A DNA stretch of 64,000 nt from Rhodobacter ferrooxidans (GCF_000176015.1 NZ_ACYY01000017.1:1-64000), one strand, 5' to 3'. Shown: positions 36,397-46,569, counted from the stretch's first letter. The notes: generated by a model not told the origin, from the letters alone. A program made the numbers and translations.

Positions 36397-37404
36397 ATGG
36401 TCGCGCAGATTGACCAGACCTATATCCGCACGCGGCCATCGAAACTCTGGCCGCGCCTGCTGGCCTATGCGCTGTTCGAAGGACGTCCGCTGACCACGCG
36501 GGCAAGGTGGATCAACCCGTTTATCCGGGCAGAGTTCGCGCTTTTCCGGCGGTTGCCGACCATGCAGGCCTGTCCGGCGCCGGTGTTCATCATCGGCACC
36601 GGGCGCAGCGGCACCACCATTCTGGGCATCGTTCTGTCGATGCACCGCGATGTGGGCTTTCTGAACGAGCCAAAGCTTTTGTGGCATACGGTCATCGGGT
36701 CCGAGGATCTGATCGGCAGCTATGGGCGCGGGGCCGCACGCTATCGTCTGGCCGCCGCCGATGCGACGGCTGAAGCAAGGTTGGCCGTCGAACGGATTTA
36801 CGGGGCTTATCTGCGCCTTGGCCGGTCACGTCGCCTAGTCGATAAATATCCCGAAATGATGTTCCGCGTGCCCTTCCTGCGGGCGCTGTTTCCCGATGCG
36901 CGGTTTCTGTTCCTGTCGCGCGATGGCTGGGATACCTGCAGTTCGGTCGGCCAATGGTCCAGCCAGCACGGCACCCGGGTCAAGGGCGAGACCCATGACT
37001 GGTGGGGGGCAGACCAGCGCAAATGGCAGCTTCTGGTGGCGCAGATCATTCCCGGCCATCCCGATCTGGCCCCGCATGCCGCGGCGCTGCGCGATCTTTC
37101 CGACCATCAGGCGATGGCGGCGGTGGAATGGATCGTGACCATGCGCGAGGGGTTGCAGCAGATGCACGCGCATGCCGATGCGGTGATGCATGTGCCCTAC
37201 GAGGGGCTGTGCCAGCGGCCTGTCGAAACCGTGCGGCGGATTGAAGCGTTTCTTGGCCTGCCCGCCGATCCGGTGTTTGAAAGCTATGCGGCGGCAACTC
37301 TTGCTCCCGCAAGGCCGCGCGCCAGATTTGCCTTGCCCGCCTTCCTGATCGAGCCTTTTGACGCGACGCAGGCGGCCTTGCGGCAAGCGCAGGGCGCGCC
37401 ATGA
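36397..37404 (+). CDS. PAPS-dependent sulfotransferase family protein
   Basis: A 335-residue protein with both PAPS-binding motifs: the 5'-phosphosulfate loop FIIGTGRSGTTILG at about 64-77 and the 3'-phosphate motif RFLFLSRDGWDTCSS at 169-183 (R175, S183). It should transfer sulfate from PAPS to a hydroxyl of a sugar or lipid. It sits inside the glycosyltransferase series and its stop overlaps the next gene (ATGA), so the likely acceptor is the polysaccharide or its repeat unit. ATG 36397 with AAAGGCAG is preferred to GTG 36358. No PAPS synthesis genes are in the window. Confidence 0.85.
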   Translation: MVAQIDQTYIRTRPSKLWPRLLAYALFEGRPLTTRARWINPFIRAEFALFRRLPTMQACPAPVFIIGTGRSGTTILGIVLSMHRDVGFLNEPKLLWHTVIGSEDLIGSYGRGAARYRLAAADATAEARLAVERIYGAYLRLGRSRRLVDKYPEMMFRVPFLRALFPDARFLFLSRDGWDTCSSVGQWSSQHGTRVKGETHDWWGADQRKWQLLVAQIIPGHPDLAPHAAALRDLSDHQAMAAVEWIVTMREGLQQMHAHADAVMHVPYEGLCQRPVETVRRIEAFLGLPADPVFESYAAATLAPARPRARFALPAFLIEPFDATQAALRQAQGAP

Positions 37405-38489
37405 CCCGCATCGCCATTCTGGGCACCGTGGGCGTTCCGGCCAGCTATGGCGGGTTCGAGACCCTGGCGGAAAATCTGGTGCGCTACGGCGGCCAGCATG
37501 CCCCAAGCGACGATCTGCTGGTTTATTGCAGTGCAAGGGCCTACCCGGACCGGCCGCCGCGGTTCCTGAGCGCGCGATTGCGCTACATTCCGTTGCAGGC
37601 CAATGGCGCGCAAAGCATCCCCTACGATGTCTGGTCGCTGTTCGATGCGGTCGCACGGCGGGCGGATGTCATCGTGCTGCTGGGGGTATCGGGGGCGCTG
37701 GCGTTGCCGTTTGTGCGGCTGGTGTCGCGGGCAAGGATCGTGACCAATATCGACGGCATCGAATGGCAGCGCGCCAAGTGGCAAGGCCTTGCCCGGCTGG
37801 TGTTGCGCCTGTCCGAGCGGGCAGCGGTGCGGTGGTCGCATGCGGTGATTGCCGACAATCAGGGCATCGCGGATCATGTCCGCCAGACGTATCAGGCCGA
37901 CTGCCAGGTCATCGCCTATGGCGGCGATCATGCGCTGGCCACGGTGGCGGACGGGTTTTCCGACGGCGACCCCGGTGGCCGCTACGCGTTGGCGCTGTGC
38001 CGGATCGAGCCTGAAAACAACGTCGCAATGATCCTTGAGGCCTTCGCCGCAATGCCCGATCAGCCGCTGGTCTTTGTCGGCAACTGGAACAACAGCGCTT
38101 ATGGCCGGGCCTTGCGCGACCACTTTGCCCGATGCGCCAACATCCGGCTTTGCGACCCGGTCTATCGCCCCGGAAAACTGCGGGCCTTGCGCGACCGGGC
38201 CTGGCTTTACGTGCACGGCCACTCGGCGGGCGGCACCAACCCCTCGCTGGTCGAGATGATGCATTTCGCCATTCCGGTGCTGGCGCATGGCTGCAATTTC
38301 AACCGCTTCACCACCGAAGATGCCGCGCAGTATTTCCTGACCGCCAACGAACTGGCCACCGCGGTTCGGGCGCTGGACGCGGAAACGGCGGCGGTCATCG
38401 GCCAGCGCATGTCAAGGATTGCCCGGGCGCGATACACATGGGAGAAAGTCGGCGAGGCGTATTTCAGATTGATCCATGGTTTGCTTTGA
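37401..38489 (+). CDS. DUF1972 glycosyltransferase (rhamnosyltransferase-type, GT4)
   Basis: A 362-residue glycosyltransferase with the DUF1972 N-terminal domain: IAILGTVGVPASYGGFETLAE at residues 4-24, then VTNIDGIEWQRAKW and the C-terminal GT4 part (YALALCRIEPENNVAMIL, VYVHGHSAGGTNPSLVEMM-type segment). Characterised members such as WchF add beta-rhamnose to a lipid-linked sugar, which fits the rmlCBDA genes directly downstream. It is coupled to the sulfotransferase by an ATGA overlap. An 86-nt gap with nothing recognisable separates it from rfbC. Confidence 0.87.
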   Translation: MTRIAILGTVGVPASYGGFETLAENLVRYGGQHAPSDDLLVYCSARAYPDRPPRFLSARLRYIPLQANGAQSIPYDVWSLFDAVARRADVIVLLGVSGALALPFVRLVSRARIVTNIDGIEWQRAKWQGLARLVLRLSERAAVRWSHAVIADNQGIADHVRQTYQADCQVIAYGGDHALATVADGFSDGDPGGRYALALCRIEPENNVAMILEAFAAMPDQPLVFVGNWNNSAYGRALRDHFARCANIRLCDPVYRPGKLRALRDRAWLYVHGHSAGGTNPSLVEMMHFAIPVLAHGCNFNRFTTEDAAQYFLTANELATAVRALDAETAAVIGQRMSRIARARYTWEKVGEAYFRLIHGLL

Positions 38490-38575
38490 TCCAGACGGCA
38501 AACCTGGGCTGGACGGTCGCCCGCCACGAACCTATCAGGCCGCAAGGCGACAGCCCGCAGACAACGAGTATCCCG

Positions 38576-39133
38576 ATGCAGATCGAACCCACTGCCCTTG
38601 CCGATGTGATGATCCTGACGCCTGCCCGCTTTGGCGACGCGCGCGGCTGGTTCAGCGAGACCTGGAACGCGGCGCGGATGGCGGCGGCGGGGCTGCGGGC
38701 GGATTTCGTGCAGGACAACCACTCGATGTCGGCCGCGGTCGGCACGCTGCGCGGCCTGCATTTTCAGGCGCCGCCGCATGCGCAGGACAAGCTGGTGCGC
38801 TGCACCCGTGGGGCGATTTTCGATGTGGCGGTGGATATCCGCCGCGGCTCGAAGGGCTATGGCAAATGGGTCGGGGTAGAGCTGACGCCGGAAAACCGCC
38901 GGCAGTTGCTGGTGCCGAAGGGGTTTCTGCATGGTTTCGTGACCCGGCTGCCCGACACCGAGGTGCAATACAAATGCTCGGATTTCTACGCCCCCGATTG
39001 CGATGGGGCCGTGCGCTGGGACAGCGCGGCGCTGGCCATCGACTGGGGCCTGGATTGCCCGCCGATCCTGTCGCACAAGGATGCGCAGGCGGTGGATTTC
39101 GCCGATTTCTCCAGCCCCTTTGCAGAGGTATGA
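38576..39133 (+). CDS. rfbC: dTDP-4-dehydrorhamnose 3,5-epimerase
   Basis: RmlC, 185 residues, third step of dTDP-L-rhamnose synthesis. The catalytic His62 is in [12 protein letters not shown], with Lys72 (QDKLVRC) and the acidic partner D-V at about 83; CSDFYAP with the active-site Tyr follows. The ribosome site is weak (ACGAG). It is the first of four rml genes in the order CBDA, 4 nt before rfbB. Confidence 0.95.
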   Translation: MQIEPTALADVMILTPARFGDARGWFSETWNAARMAAAGLRADFVQDNHSMSAAVGTLRGLHFQAPPHAQDKLVRCTRGAIFDVAVDIRRGSKGYGKWVGVELTPENRRQLLVPKGFLHGFVTRLPDTEVQYKCSDFYAPDCDGAVRWDSAALAIDWGLDCPPILSHKDAQAVDFADFSSPFAEV

Positions 39134-39137
39134 GGCC

Positions 39138-40178
39138 ATGAAGATCCTCGTCACCGGCGGCGCCGGGTTTATCGGATCGGCCGTGGTGCGGCTGGCGGTG
39201 GCGCGTGGCCATGCGGTGATCAATCTGGATGCGCTGACCTATGCCGCCTGTCTGGACAACGTGGCCAGCGTGGCGGGGTCGAACCTCTACAGCTTCGAGC
39301 AGGCCGATATCCGCGACCGCGCGGCGCTGGACGCGGTGTTCGCCCGGCACCGCCCGGATGCGGTGATGCATCTGGCCGCCGAAAGCCATGTTGACCGCAG
39401 CATCGACGGGCCGGGGGATTTCATCTCGACCAACATCACCGGCACCTACACGCTGCTGGAGGCGGCGCGGGCGTTCTGGACCGCTGCCGGGCGGCCCGCC
39501 GGGTTTCGCTTTCACCACATCTCGACCGACGAGGTGTTCGGCACGCTGGGGCCGACCGGCCAGTTCACCGAAGACACGCCCTATGCGCCCAACAGCCCCT
39601 ATGCGGCCAGCAAGGCCGCTTCCGACCATCTGGTGCGCGCCTGGTCCGAGACCTACGGCCTGCCGGTGGTTCTGACCAATTGTTCCAACAATTACGGCCC
39701 CTTCCACTTTCCCGAGAAGCTGATTCCGGTGGTGATCCTGAACGCGCTGGCGGGCAAGCCGATCCCGGTTTACGGGCGCGGCGAGAACGTGCGCGACTGG
39801 CTGTTTGTCGAAGATCACGCCGATGCACTGCTGTGCGTGCTGGAACGCGGCGCGCTGGGGCGCAGCTACAACATCGGCGGCGAGAACGAGGCCCGCAACA
39901 TTGATCTGGTGCGGATGATCTGCTCCCTGCTGGACGAGATGCACCCCGCAGGCGCGCCGCACGACCGGCTGATCCGCTTTGTGACCGACCGTCCGGGGCA
40001 TGATGCGCGCTATGCCATCGACCCAAGCCGCATCCGCAACGAACTGGGCTGGCGGCCCTCGGTGACGCTGGAACAGGGGCTGCGGCGCACCGTGCGTTGG
40101 TATCTGGACAACCCGGGCTGGTGGCAGGCCTTGCAGGCGCGGTCAGGCGTCGGTCAGCGGCTGGGGGTCGGCGCATGA
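39138..40178 (+). CDS. rfbB: dTDP-glucose 4,6-dehydratase
   Basis: RmlB, 346 residues, second step of dTDP-L-rhamnose synthesis. NAD motif [15 protein letters not shown] at 7-21; [24 protein letters not shown] and [15 protein letters not shown] carry the catalytic Asp/Glu, Thr and YxxxK residues of the family. The end [14 protein letters not shown] is typical. The gene overlaps rfbD by ATGA. Confidence 0.96.
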   Translation: MKILVTGGAGFIGSAVVRLAVARGHAVINLDALTYAACLDNVASVAGSNLYSFEQADIRDRAALDAVFARHRPDAVMHLAAESHVDRSIDGPGDFISTNITGTYTLLEAARAFWTAAGRPAGFRFHHISTDEVFGTLGPTGQFTEDTPYAPNSPYAASKAASDHLVRAWSETYGLPVVLTNCSNNYGPFHFPEKLIPVVILNALAGKPIPVYGRGENVRDWLFVEDHADALLCVLERGALGRSYNIGGENEARNIDLVRMICSLLDEMHPAGAPHDRLIRFVTDRPGHDARYAIDPSRIRNELGWRPSVTLEQGLRRTVRWYLDNPGWWQALQARSGVGQRLGVGA

Positions 40179-41029
40179 GGCTGCTGGTGTTCGGCCAGAC
40201 CGGTCAGGTGGCGCGGGAATTGCAGCGGCTGGCACCGCAGGCGCGGTATCTGGGCCGCGACGCGGCTGATCTTGCGCACCCCGAAACCCTGGGCGCCATC
40301 CTGCGCGCGGCAGCGCCCGAGGCCGTGATCAACGCCGCCGCCTATACCGCGGTGGACCGGGCCGAGACCGAGCGTAGCGAGGCCCTGTTGATCAACGGGC
40401 AATCTCCCGCAGCCATGGCCGAGGCCTGCGCCGCCCTTGGCGTGCCCTTCGTGCATATCTCCACCGACTATGTGTTCGACGGCTCTGGCGTGCAGCCCTT
40501 CCGGCCCACCGACCCCACCGGGCCGGTAAACCACTATGGCCATAGCAAGCTGGTGGGCGAGGCCGGGGTGCGGGCAAGTGGTGCCGTGCATGCGGTATTG
40601 CGCACCTCGTGGGTGTTTTCCGCCCATGGCACGAATTTCGTGAAGACCATGCTGCGGCTGGCGCAAACCCGCGACCGGCTGACCGTGGTGGCCGACCAGC
40701 ACGGCGGCCCGACCCCCGCCGCCGCCATCGCCCGGGCCTGCCTGACCCTTGCGCAGACATTGCGGGATGATCCGGCCAAGACCGGGGTCTACCATTTCGC
40801 GGGCGCCCCCGACACCACCTGGGCCGGTTTCGCCCGCGAGGTGTTTGCGCAGGCAAGGCTTGCGGTCGCGGTCGAGGATATCTCGACCTCGGCCTTTCCC
40901 ACCCCCGCCGCACGGCCGCTGAACTCGCGGCTGGATTGCACATCGACCGAAACCACCTTTGGCCTGCCGCGCCCCGACTGGCGCGAAGGCCTGCGCGACG
41001 TATTGAAAGAGTTGGAGGTTCTGGCATGA
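40175..41029 (+). CDS. rfbD: dTDP-4-dehydrorhamnose reductase
   Basis: RmlD, 284 residues, last step of dTDP-L-rhamnose synthesis. Nucleotide-binding motif [16 protein letters not shown] at the start, [24 protein letters not shown] and YGHSKLVGE (YxxxK) are all present. It starts within the rfbB stop (ATGA) and its own stop overlaps rfbA the same way. Confidence 0.96.
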   Translation: MRLLVFGQTGQVARELQRLAPQARYLGRDAADLAHPETLGAILRAAAPEAVINAAAYTAVDRAETERSEALLINGQSPAAMAEACAALGVPFVHISTDYVFDGSGVQPFRPTDPTGPVNHYGHSKLVGEAGVRASGAVHAVLRTSWVFSAHGTNFVKTMLRLAQTRDRLTVVADQHGGPTPAAAIARACLTLAQTLRDDPAKTGVYHFAGAPDTTWAGFAREVFAQARLAVAVEDISTSAFPTPAARPLNSRLDCTSTETTFGLPRPDWREGLRDVLKELEVLA

Positions 41030-41901
41030 CCGCACGCAAGGGCATCATTCTGGCAGGGGGGTCGGGCACCCGGCTTTACCCGATCACGCTGGGTGTTTCG
41101 AAGCAGCTTTTGCCGGTCTATGACAAGCCGATGGTGTATTATTCCCTTAGCGTGCTGATGCTGGCGGGCATCCGCGACATCGCGGTGATCACCACGCCCG
41201 AGGATCAGACGCAGTTCCAGCGGCTGCTGGGCGACGGTGGCCAATGGGGGCTGCGGCTGACCTATATCGTGCAACCCTCGCCCGATGGTCTGGCGCAAGC
41301 CTATATTCTGGCAGAGGATTTCCTGGACGGATCGCCCTCGGCCATGGTGCTGGGCGACAACATCTTTTTCGGCCATGGCCTGCCGGAACTGCTGGCCGAA
41401 GCCGATGCCAAGCCCGCTGGCGGCACGGTGTTCGGCTACCGGGTATCCGACCCCGAACGCTATGGCGTGGTGGATTTCGACGCCACGGGCCGGGTGCGCG
41501 CCATCATCGAAAAGCCCGCAGTGCCGCCGTCGCATTACGCGGTGACCGGGCTTTATTTTCTGGATGGCGAGGCCCCGGCGCGGGCGCGCAAGGTCGAACC
41601 CTCGGCGCGCGGGGAACTGGAGATCGTCAGCCTGCTGGAAAGCTATCTTGACGAGGGTCGGCTGGAGGTCAAGCAACTGGGCCGCGGCTTTGCCTGGCTG
41701 GACACCGGCACCCATGGCAGCCTGCTGGACGCCGGCAATTTCGTGCGCACGCTGGTGCAGCGGCAGGGGCTGGAAATCGGCAGCCCCGACGAGATCGCCT
41801 TCCGCAACGGCTGGATCACCGCCGCCGAACTGGCCGAACGCGCCCGGATTTTCGCCAAGAACGCCTATGGCCAGTATCTGGACGGCATTGCGAACGACTA
41901 G
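41026..41901 (+). CDS. rfbA: glucose-1-phosphate thymidylyltransferase
   Basis: RmlA, 291 residues, first step of dTDP-L-rhamnose synthesis. The nucleotidyltransferase loop [15 protein letters not shown] is at 7-21 with [11 protein letters not shown] following; [11 protein letters not shown] carries the metal-binding Asp, and [10 protein letters not shown] is typical. It closes the rmlCBDA set and converges on the wzc-like gene with a 36-nt gap that contains only a short GCCTTCGAAGGC palindrome. Confidence 0.96.
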   Translation: MTARKGIILAGGSGTRLYPITLGVSKQLLPVYDKPMVYYSLSVLMLAGIRDIAVITTPEDQTQFQRLLGDGGQWGLRLTYIVQPSPDGLAQAYILAEDFLDGSPSAMVLGDNIFFGHGLPELLAEADAKPAGGTVFGYRVSDPERYGVVDFDATGRVRAIIEKPAVPPSHYAVTGLYFLDGEAPARARKVEPSARGELEIVSLLESYLDEGRLEVKQLGRGFAWLDTGTHGSLLDAGNFVRTLVQRQGLEIGSPDEIAFRNGWITAAELAERARIFAKNAYGQYLDGIAND

Positions 41902-41937
41902 GCAGCCTTCGAAGGCAACCCGTGCGCGCCAAGGTCG

Positions 41938-44202
41938 TCAGGCATCCGACCCGTAGTAAGAACCGTATTTGCCGCTGTAATAGCCGCGCTTGCCCTTGAC
42001 CACCTTTTCATGGCTGAGAACCCCGATCAGTTCCACATCCGGCGCCATGGTTTCGCGGATCTGCTGGGCGGCCTCGCGCACTTCGCTCTGGGTGGTGGTG
42101 CCGTGGCGCACCACCTGCACCACCACATCGGCAAACCGGGCCAGATAGCGGGTATCGACAATCGGCAGAAGTGGCGGCGAATCCAGAATGATGATGTCGA
42201 ACCCGTTGCGGGCGGCCGTCAACACCTGCTTGAACGGCCGACTGTTGAACAACTGATCGGTCGGCTCTGTGCTGCGCCCCCCGGCGGTGACAACCAGCAG
42301 CGGGCTGAACGGGTCATAGACCGGAACGATCGGCGCGGCGGGATTGGTCTCGGTGGCGCGCAACAGATCCACCAGGCCGACGTCGGTGGCCACGCCCAGA
42401 TAGGTCTGGATCGCCGGTTTGCGCAGGTCGGCATCAATCAGCAGCGTTTCGCAACCGGCCACGGCATAGGTGCGCGCCAGCGACAGCGCCGTGGTCGATT
42501 TGCCTTCCGCCGGCAGCGCCGAGCACACCAGGATGATCTTGCCGCCCGGTTCGGCATTTGGGCCACGCGTCGCGTCCAGATCGCACAAGGCAAGGTCGAG
42601 GGTCGAGCGCAGCTTGCGGAAGGTTTCGGAATAGGGCGACAATGGCGCCCCAACGATCAGATCGGAAAACACTGCCTTTTCAGCCGATTGCGGCAGGCTT
42701 GGTACCGACACCGGCACCTTGGCTTGCAACACGTTGCGCAACTGGCCCGCCGAGGTGATGCCACCGATGAAATACTCGTTCAGAAAGGCCAGCGCGGTTC
42801 CCAGGCAGATGCCACCAGCCAAAGCCAGCACCAGCAGCAGCTTTTTCTTGGGCCAGGTGGCATCAAAGGGGGGCAGGGCTTCCGAAACCACCCGTGCATC
42901 GGCGATCTGGATATTGGCCAGCGCGCCGAAATCCTGCACCCGCGCCAGGAATTGCTGGTACTGGTTGCGCGCCACGCTGGCGCTTTGCTGCAGATCGAAC
43001 AACTCGGCCAGCACGGTCGATGACAGATCCGAGGTCATCAGGGTTTCGCGCAACGCATCGCGGGCGGTTGTCGCCTGGTCGCCATACTTGCCAACCTCGC
43101 TGCGCAGACCGGCCAGCGCGACATTGGATTGGCTGGCCAGATCGGAATCAATCTTCGACAAGGCCGCGCGCAAATCCACCTCGGTGGCCGAACCTGCCGC
43201 CGCCTCTTGCAACTGCAAGGCCAGATCGGCGCGCTGTTTGGCCAGCTCCGCCAGGGCGGCATCGCCCAGACTGCTGGACACGGCGTTCCAGTCGCCCTGG
43301 CTGATCGCGCCCTGCAAAGTTTCCAGCGTGCCAAGAGCCGACCTTTGCGCCGCCTGTGCCGTTTCAAGGTTGTGGCGCATCGCCGCCACATCGGCGTTGC
43401 CGCTTTCGGCCTCCAGCCGCGCCAGATTGCTTTCGATGAAGCCGTTCAGCCGCTCTTCCGAGGCCGCAAGTTCGGTCTGTGCCGTGGCAAGCTGACGGCT
43501 GAGAACGTCGCGCGCCGCAACCGAGCTGTTGATCTTGGCCGCCACCTGGCGCTGGATATAGACCTGCGCCGTCGCGTTGGCCAGGCTGGCGGCGCGCTTG
43601 GGGTCTTCGGAGGTGACCGACACCGCCACCAGATTGGTCAGCGCCCGGCGGCGCGCATCCAGCGCGGTCTGGAAGGCACGCAGGGTGGCACTGGCCAGCG
43701 CCTCGCCCTCGTCCTGGGTGCTGGGGGCAAGCCCGACGATCTGCCGCAGCCGGGCCGACGACAGGTCCAGCCCCAGTGCCAGACCGATCTTTTCGCGCAA
43801 CCCCAGTTGCGGGCCGAATTCCGGGTCGCTGACCAGCCCCACCCGTTCGATCACCGCCAGCGCCGTGGCTGACGAGTTCAGGATTTCAACCTCGCTGTCC
43901 ACCTTGGTGTTGATCGCGGCACTTTGCATGCCGTCGGAATTGCTGGTGTCCAGCAGGTTGGAATTGCCGGTGTCGATCTGGATCAGCACCGTGGCCTGAT
44001 ACTTGGGCGTTGCCGTCAGCAGATAGGCCAATGTGGCCAACACCACCACCAGAACGGTGATGCCGATCAACCGCCTTTGACGCCGCAGAATTGCAATGTT
44101 CTCGCGCAGGTCAATTTCATCCGGCTGCAACGGCAACTCCTCGACGCCTTGAAAAACCGGGCGAAACCCAATGCGTTGCACCCTCTGGGGTCTTAGCAGC
44201 AT
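41938..44202 (-). CDS. polysaccharide co-polymerase with tyrosine autokinase (Wzc/ExoP-like)
   Basis: A 754-residue inner-membrane protein controlling polysaccharide polymerisation and export. A Wzz-type part has a first transmembrane helix at about 46-63 and a long periplasmic coiled-coil region, with a second helix (KKLLLVLALAGGICLGTALAFLNEYF region). The cytoplasmic BY-kinase domain has Walker A (SALPAEGKSTT, about 561-571), Walker A' (LLIDADLRKP, about 587) and Walker B (IIILDSPP, about 670), and ends with a tyrosine cluster (GYYSGKYGSYYG; Y741, 742, 746, 749, 750), the autophosphorylation tail. The exact start is unsure: ATG 44202, or TTG 44217. It ends the minus-strand operon that includes the phosphatase and a ligase-like protein. 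Confidence 0.9.
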   Translation of the reverse strand: MLLRPQRVQRIGFRPVFQGVEELPLQPDEIDLRENIAILRRQRRLIGITVLVVVLATLAYLLTATPKYQATVLIQIDTGNSNLLDTSNSDGMQSAAINTKVDSEVEILNSSATALAVIERVGLVSDPEFGPQLGLREKIGLALGLDLSSARLRQIVGLAPSTQDEGEALASATLRAFQTALDARRRALTNLVAVSVTSEDPKRAASLANATAQVYIQRQVAAKINSSVAARDVLSRQLATAQTELAASEERLNGFIESNLARLEAESGNADVAAMRHNLETAQAAQRSALGTLETLQGAISQGDWNAVSSSLGDAALAELAKQRADLALQLQEAAAGSATEVDLRAALSKIDSDLASQSNVALAGLRSEVGKYGDQATTARDALRETLMTSDLSSTVLAELFDLQQSASVARNQYQQFLARVQDFGALANIQIADARVVSEALPPFDATWPKKKLLLVLALAGGICLGTALAFLNEYFIGGITSAGQLRNVLQAKVPVSVPSLPQSAEKAVFSDLIVGAPLSPYSETFRKLRSTLDLALCDLDATRGPNAEPGGKIILVCSALPAEGKSTTALSLARTYAVAGCETLLIDADLRKPAIQTYLGVATDVGLVDLLRATETNPAAPIVPVYDPFSPLLVVTAGGRSTEPTDQLFNSRPFKQVLTAARNGFDIIILDSPPLLPIVDTRYLARFADVVVQVVRHGTTTQSEVREAAQQIRETMAPDVELIGVLSHEKVVKGKRGYYSGKYGSYYGSDA

Positions 44203-44256
44203 ATCGGGACAGCGCAAAGAATCTTATCGCCAAAGCTGAACGCAACGCCCCTGCGT

Positions 44257-45072
44257 TCAATCCCAAAGTGTGGACTGGATCACCACCGGGTCGGTGCCTT
44301 CCAGCAACCGCACGGCGCTGAGCACGCCGGTCAGGTAAGCCCCGGTATCGACAGCGATCCTGTCGGTGCCGACCTGCGGTGCCGCAACGATGACATGGCC
44401 ATGCACCACCGTTCGGCCATCGGCGTTGCCTGCTGCGTGGTCGTCCATGCGCCCCCAAAGCAGGGTTTCCAGCGGCTGCCGCTCTGGCCCGGCGGTGCGG
44501 TCAAGCGCCGCATGCACCAGAGCATAGCGGCCAAAGGTCAGCCCGGGTTGCAGGTTCGCCAGGAAATCAAGATGGGCTTGCGGGATATGCGCCGCCAGCG
44601 CCTGCACAAGCCGCCGCTCTGACAGGCTTGCCATCTCGGCCGGCCCCAGAGACAGCCCGTAGGACAGCAGCGTTTCAAAGCCGCCGAACTCCAGCCAGCG
44701 TTGATACCTTTTCGGTTTGTCCAGAAAGGCCAGCATCATGTCTTCGTGGTTGCCCTTCAGGCAGATCCGGGTCAGGCCCGCGGGCGGCGGCATGGTCAGA
44801 TGGTCCAGCAGCGCGGCAGCATTGTCGCCTCGATCAATGACATCGCCCAGAAGCACGATCACCGCCGGGCCGCCAAAGCCCTGGGCATCCTGCAACAGCC
44901 GCTGTTCAAGGCGGCGGTAAAGCCCGGCGCATCCATGCACGTCACCCACCGCATAAACCGGCCGACCCCCGGCATCCAGCGCCGCCAGCGCCACGGTATC
45001 GCCACGGGCATGTGCCTGCCCGCCACGGCCAAGCACCGCGTTCAGCCAGGACCGCAGGGCTGCGGCTGTCAT
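44257..45072 (-). CDS. PPP-type metallophosphoesterase (Ser/Thr phosphatase family)
   Basis: A 271-residue cytoplasmic phosphatase with the full metal-binding set: GDVHG at 43-47, GDVIDRG at 76-82, GNHE at 107-110, and later HAALDR and VVHGHVI histidines. Bacterial relatives (PrpA/ApaH-like) dephosphorylate proteins or cleave diadenosine tetraphosphate. Its place between a Wzy/ligase-like gene (ATGA overlap) and the tyrosine autokinase gene (54 nt) suggests, but does not prove, that it acts on phosphorylated components of polysaccharide synthesis. Confidence 0.85.
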   Translation of the reverse strand: MTAAALRSWLNAVLGRGGQAHARGDTVALAALDAGGRPVYAVGDVHGCAGLYRRLEQRLLQDAQGFGGPAVIVLLGDVIDRGDNAAALLDHLTMPPPAGLTRICLKGNHEDMMLAFLDKPKRYQRWLEFGGFETLLSYGLSLGPAEMASLSERRLVQALAAHIPQAHLDFLANLQPGLTFGRYALVHAALDRTAGPERQPLETLLWGRMDDHAAGNADGRTVVHGHVIVAAPQVGTDRIAVDTGAYLTGVLSAVRLLEGTDPVVIQSTLWD

Positions 45073-46568
45073 CGGGTATCCTCTGCTGCGCCGGTCTCGC
45101 CCCGGTGACGCGCCATGCCAAGCGCCAGAATCGCCAGAAACAGGAACAGGTTGGCCGAAATCTCCAGACTGAAATCACCCAGCGAATGAAGCCCCGCGGT
45201 GATCAGCACGCCAAGTGCTGCCACCGGCTGCGCGATCAGGCTGGTGCGGCGGCGAAAGTTGCTCAGGCAGGCCCGCCCGGCGACCAGCAGCGCCAGCAAG
45301 GGCAGGCTGCCGACCAGCACCCCCATCTCGGCCCACAGCGTCAGGTAGGTGTTGTGGCCCAGATTGATCTCGGACAGGTTGACCAGCGGCGGGGCGCGGA
45401 ACATCTCGAAGGCCGGGGCAAAGGCGTCCCAGCCAAAGCCGGTCAGCGGCCTTGTGGCGATCATCCCCAGCATCTGGCGGTAGATATCCAGCCGGGTGCC
45501 ACTGGCGCCTTCCAGATACACCATCCGCTGCAACACGCCGGTGCCTGCCAGGCCAAAGGCCGCCACGGCCGCTGCCCCGCACAGCACGGCCGTCTGCACG
45601 ATCAGCCGCCTGCGGCGCAAGGTGCGGCGTGCCTGCATGACGCCGAAGGTGAAGATCGCCCCGGTCAGGCTGGCCAGCAGGCCCAGCCGCGATTGCGTGG
45701 CCACCAGCGCCAGCAGGATGATCCCGACCAGCAGCCAAAGTGCCGCGCTTTCCAGGCTTTCGGCGTTCAGCAGCGGCTGTCTTCGGCTGTGGCGCAGACG
45801 CGGGCGGCCGCGCCGCTCCATCAGCAGGGCAGTGCCCAGGCACAGGCCGAACCCCAGGAATATGGCAAAGGAATTGCGGTTCACAAAACCGCCGGTGGCC
45901 GCGCCGGGGCTGAACAGCTTCTTGCCCCAAAGGCTGGTGTCGCCCATGAAGTTCAGCAGCACCAGCCCCAGCACCGCATGCGCAGCGACCCCCAGAAACA
46001 GCGCAAAGCTGATGCGGCGGATGCGATCGGGTTGACTGGCAACCTCCAGCATCAGCACGAAGAACAGCCCCGAAATCACCGCCCGCACAGCGCCGATCAG
46101 GCTGGAGCCGGGGGCCAGCGACAGCGTTTGCAGCGGGCTTGCCAGCAGCGTGGCCGCCCCATCGGGCAGGGCGCGCCATGCCTGGGGCAACAGGCCCGCG
46201 ATCGGCAGGGCCTGCAACACGGCAAAAACCGGCACGGGCAGCAACAGCGCCAGGATCAAGCGGTGATTTCTGGCCCGCAAGGGTCGGTCGGCGGCAATGC
46301 GGTGGCCTGCCCAGAAATACCAGGCCGCCACCGGGCCGATCACCAGCCCCCAGATCATCCACCACACCGGGCGGTTGGAGGCCAGCGGCAATGGGGCCAG
46401 CAACACGATGGCCACCAGAACAACGGCCAGCCGGTCGTTCAGCCGGGAAAACGGCCTGACAACCCCAGAGGACTGCCGAACCCGCAGCCGGCCTTCGCCC
46501 TGTTGCGCCAGCGCCGCGCCGGTTTCCGCCTTGTGGCCCGCCGCGAGGTCCGGGTTCGCTGTCGCCAT
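45069..46568 (-). CDS. O-antigen ligase / Wzy-like membrane protein
   Basis: A 499-residue membrane protein with about 12 helices and a large periplasmic loop containing GFGWDAFAPAFEMFRAPPL and INLGHNTYLTLWAEMG; the HN.YL motif in that loop is the signature of the Wzy_C/O-antigen ligase family. It is a second such protein in the region, besides the one at 32.9 kb, so one may polymerise and the other ligate, or two glycans are made. It lies 1 nt after the upstream gene and overlaps the phosphatase by ATGA. Confidence 0.85.
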   Translation of the reverse strand: MATANPDLAAGHKAETGAALAQQGEGRLRVRQSSGVVRPFSRLNDRLAVVLVAIVLLAPLPLASNRPVWWMIWGLVIGPVAAWYFWAGHRIAADRPLRARNHRLILALLLPVPVFAVLQALPIAGLLPQAWRALPDGAATLLASPLQTLSLAPGSSLIGAVRAVISGLFFVLMLEVASQPDRIRRISFALFLGVAAHAVLGLVLLNFMGDTSLWGKKLFSPGAATGGFVNRNSFAIFLGFGLCLGTALLMERRGRPRLRHSRRQPLLNAESLESAALWLLVGIILLALVATQSRLGLLASLTGAIFTFGVMQARRTLRRRRLIVQTAVLCGAAAVAAFGLAGTGVLQRMVYLEGASGTRLDIYRQMLGMIATRPLTGFGWDAFAPAFEMFRAPPLVNLSEINLGHNTYLTLWAEMGVLVGSLPLLALLVAGRACLSNFRRRTSLIAQPVAALGVLITAGLHSLGDFSLEISANLFLFLAILALGMARHRGETGAAEDTR

Positions 46569-46569
46569 G

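Noticed and set aside
41902-41937. GCCTTCGAAGGC as a terminator between rfbA and the wzc-like gene
   Set aside because: The stem is only 6 bp with no loop or T-run.
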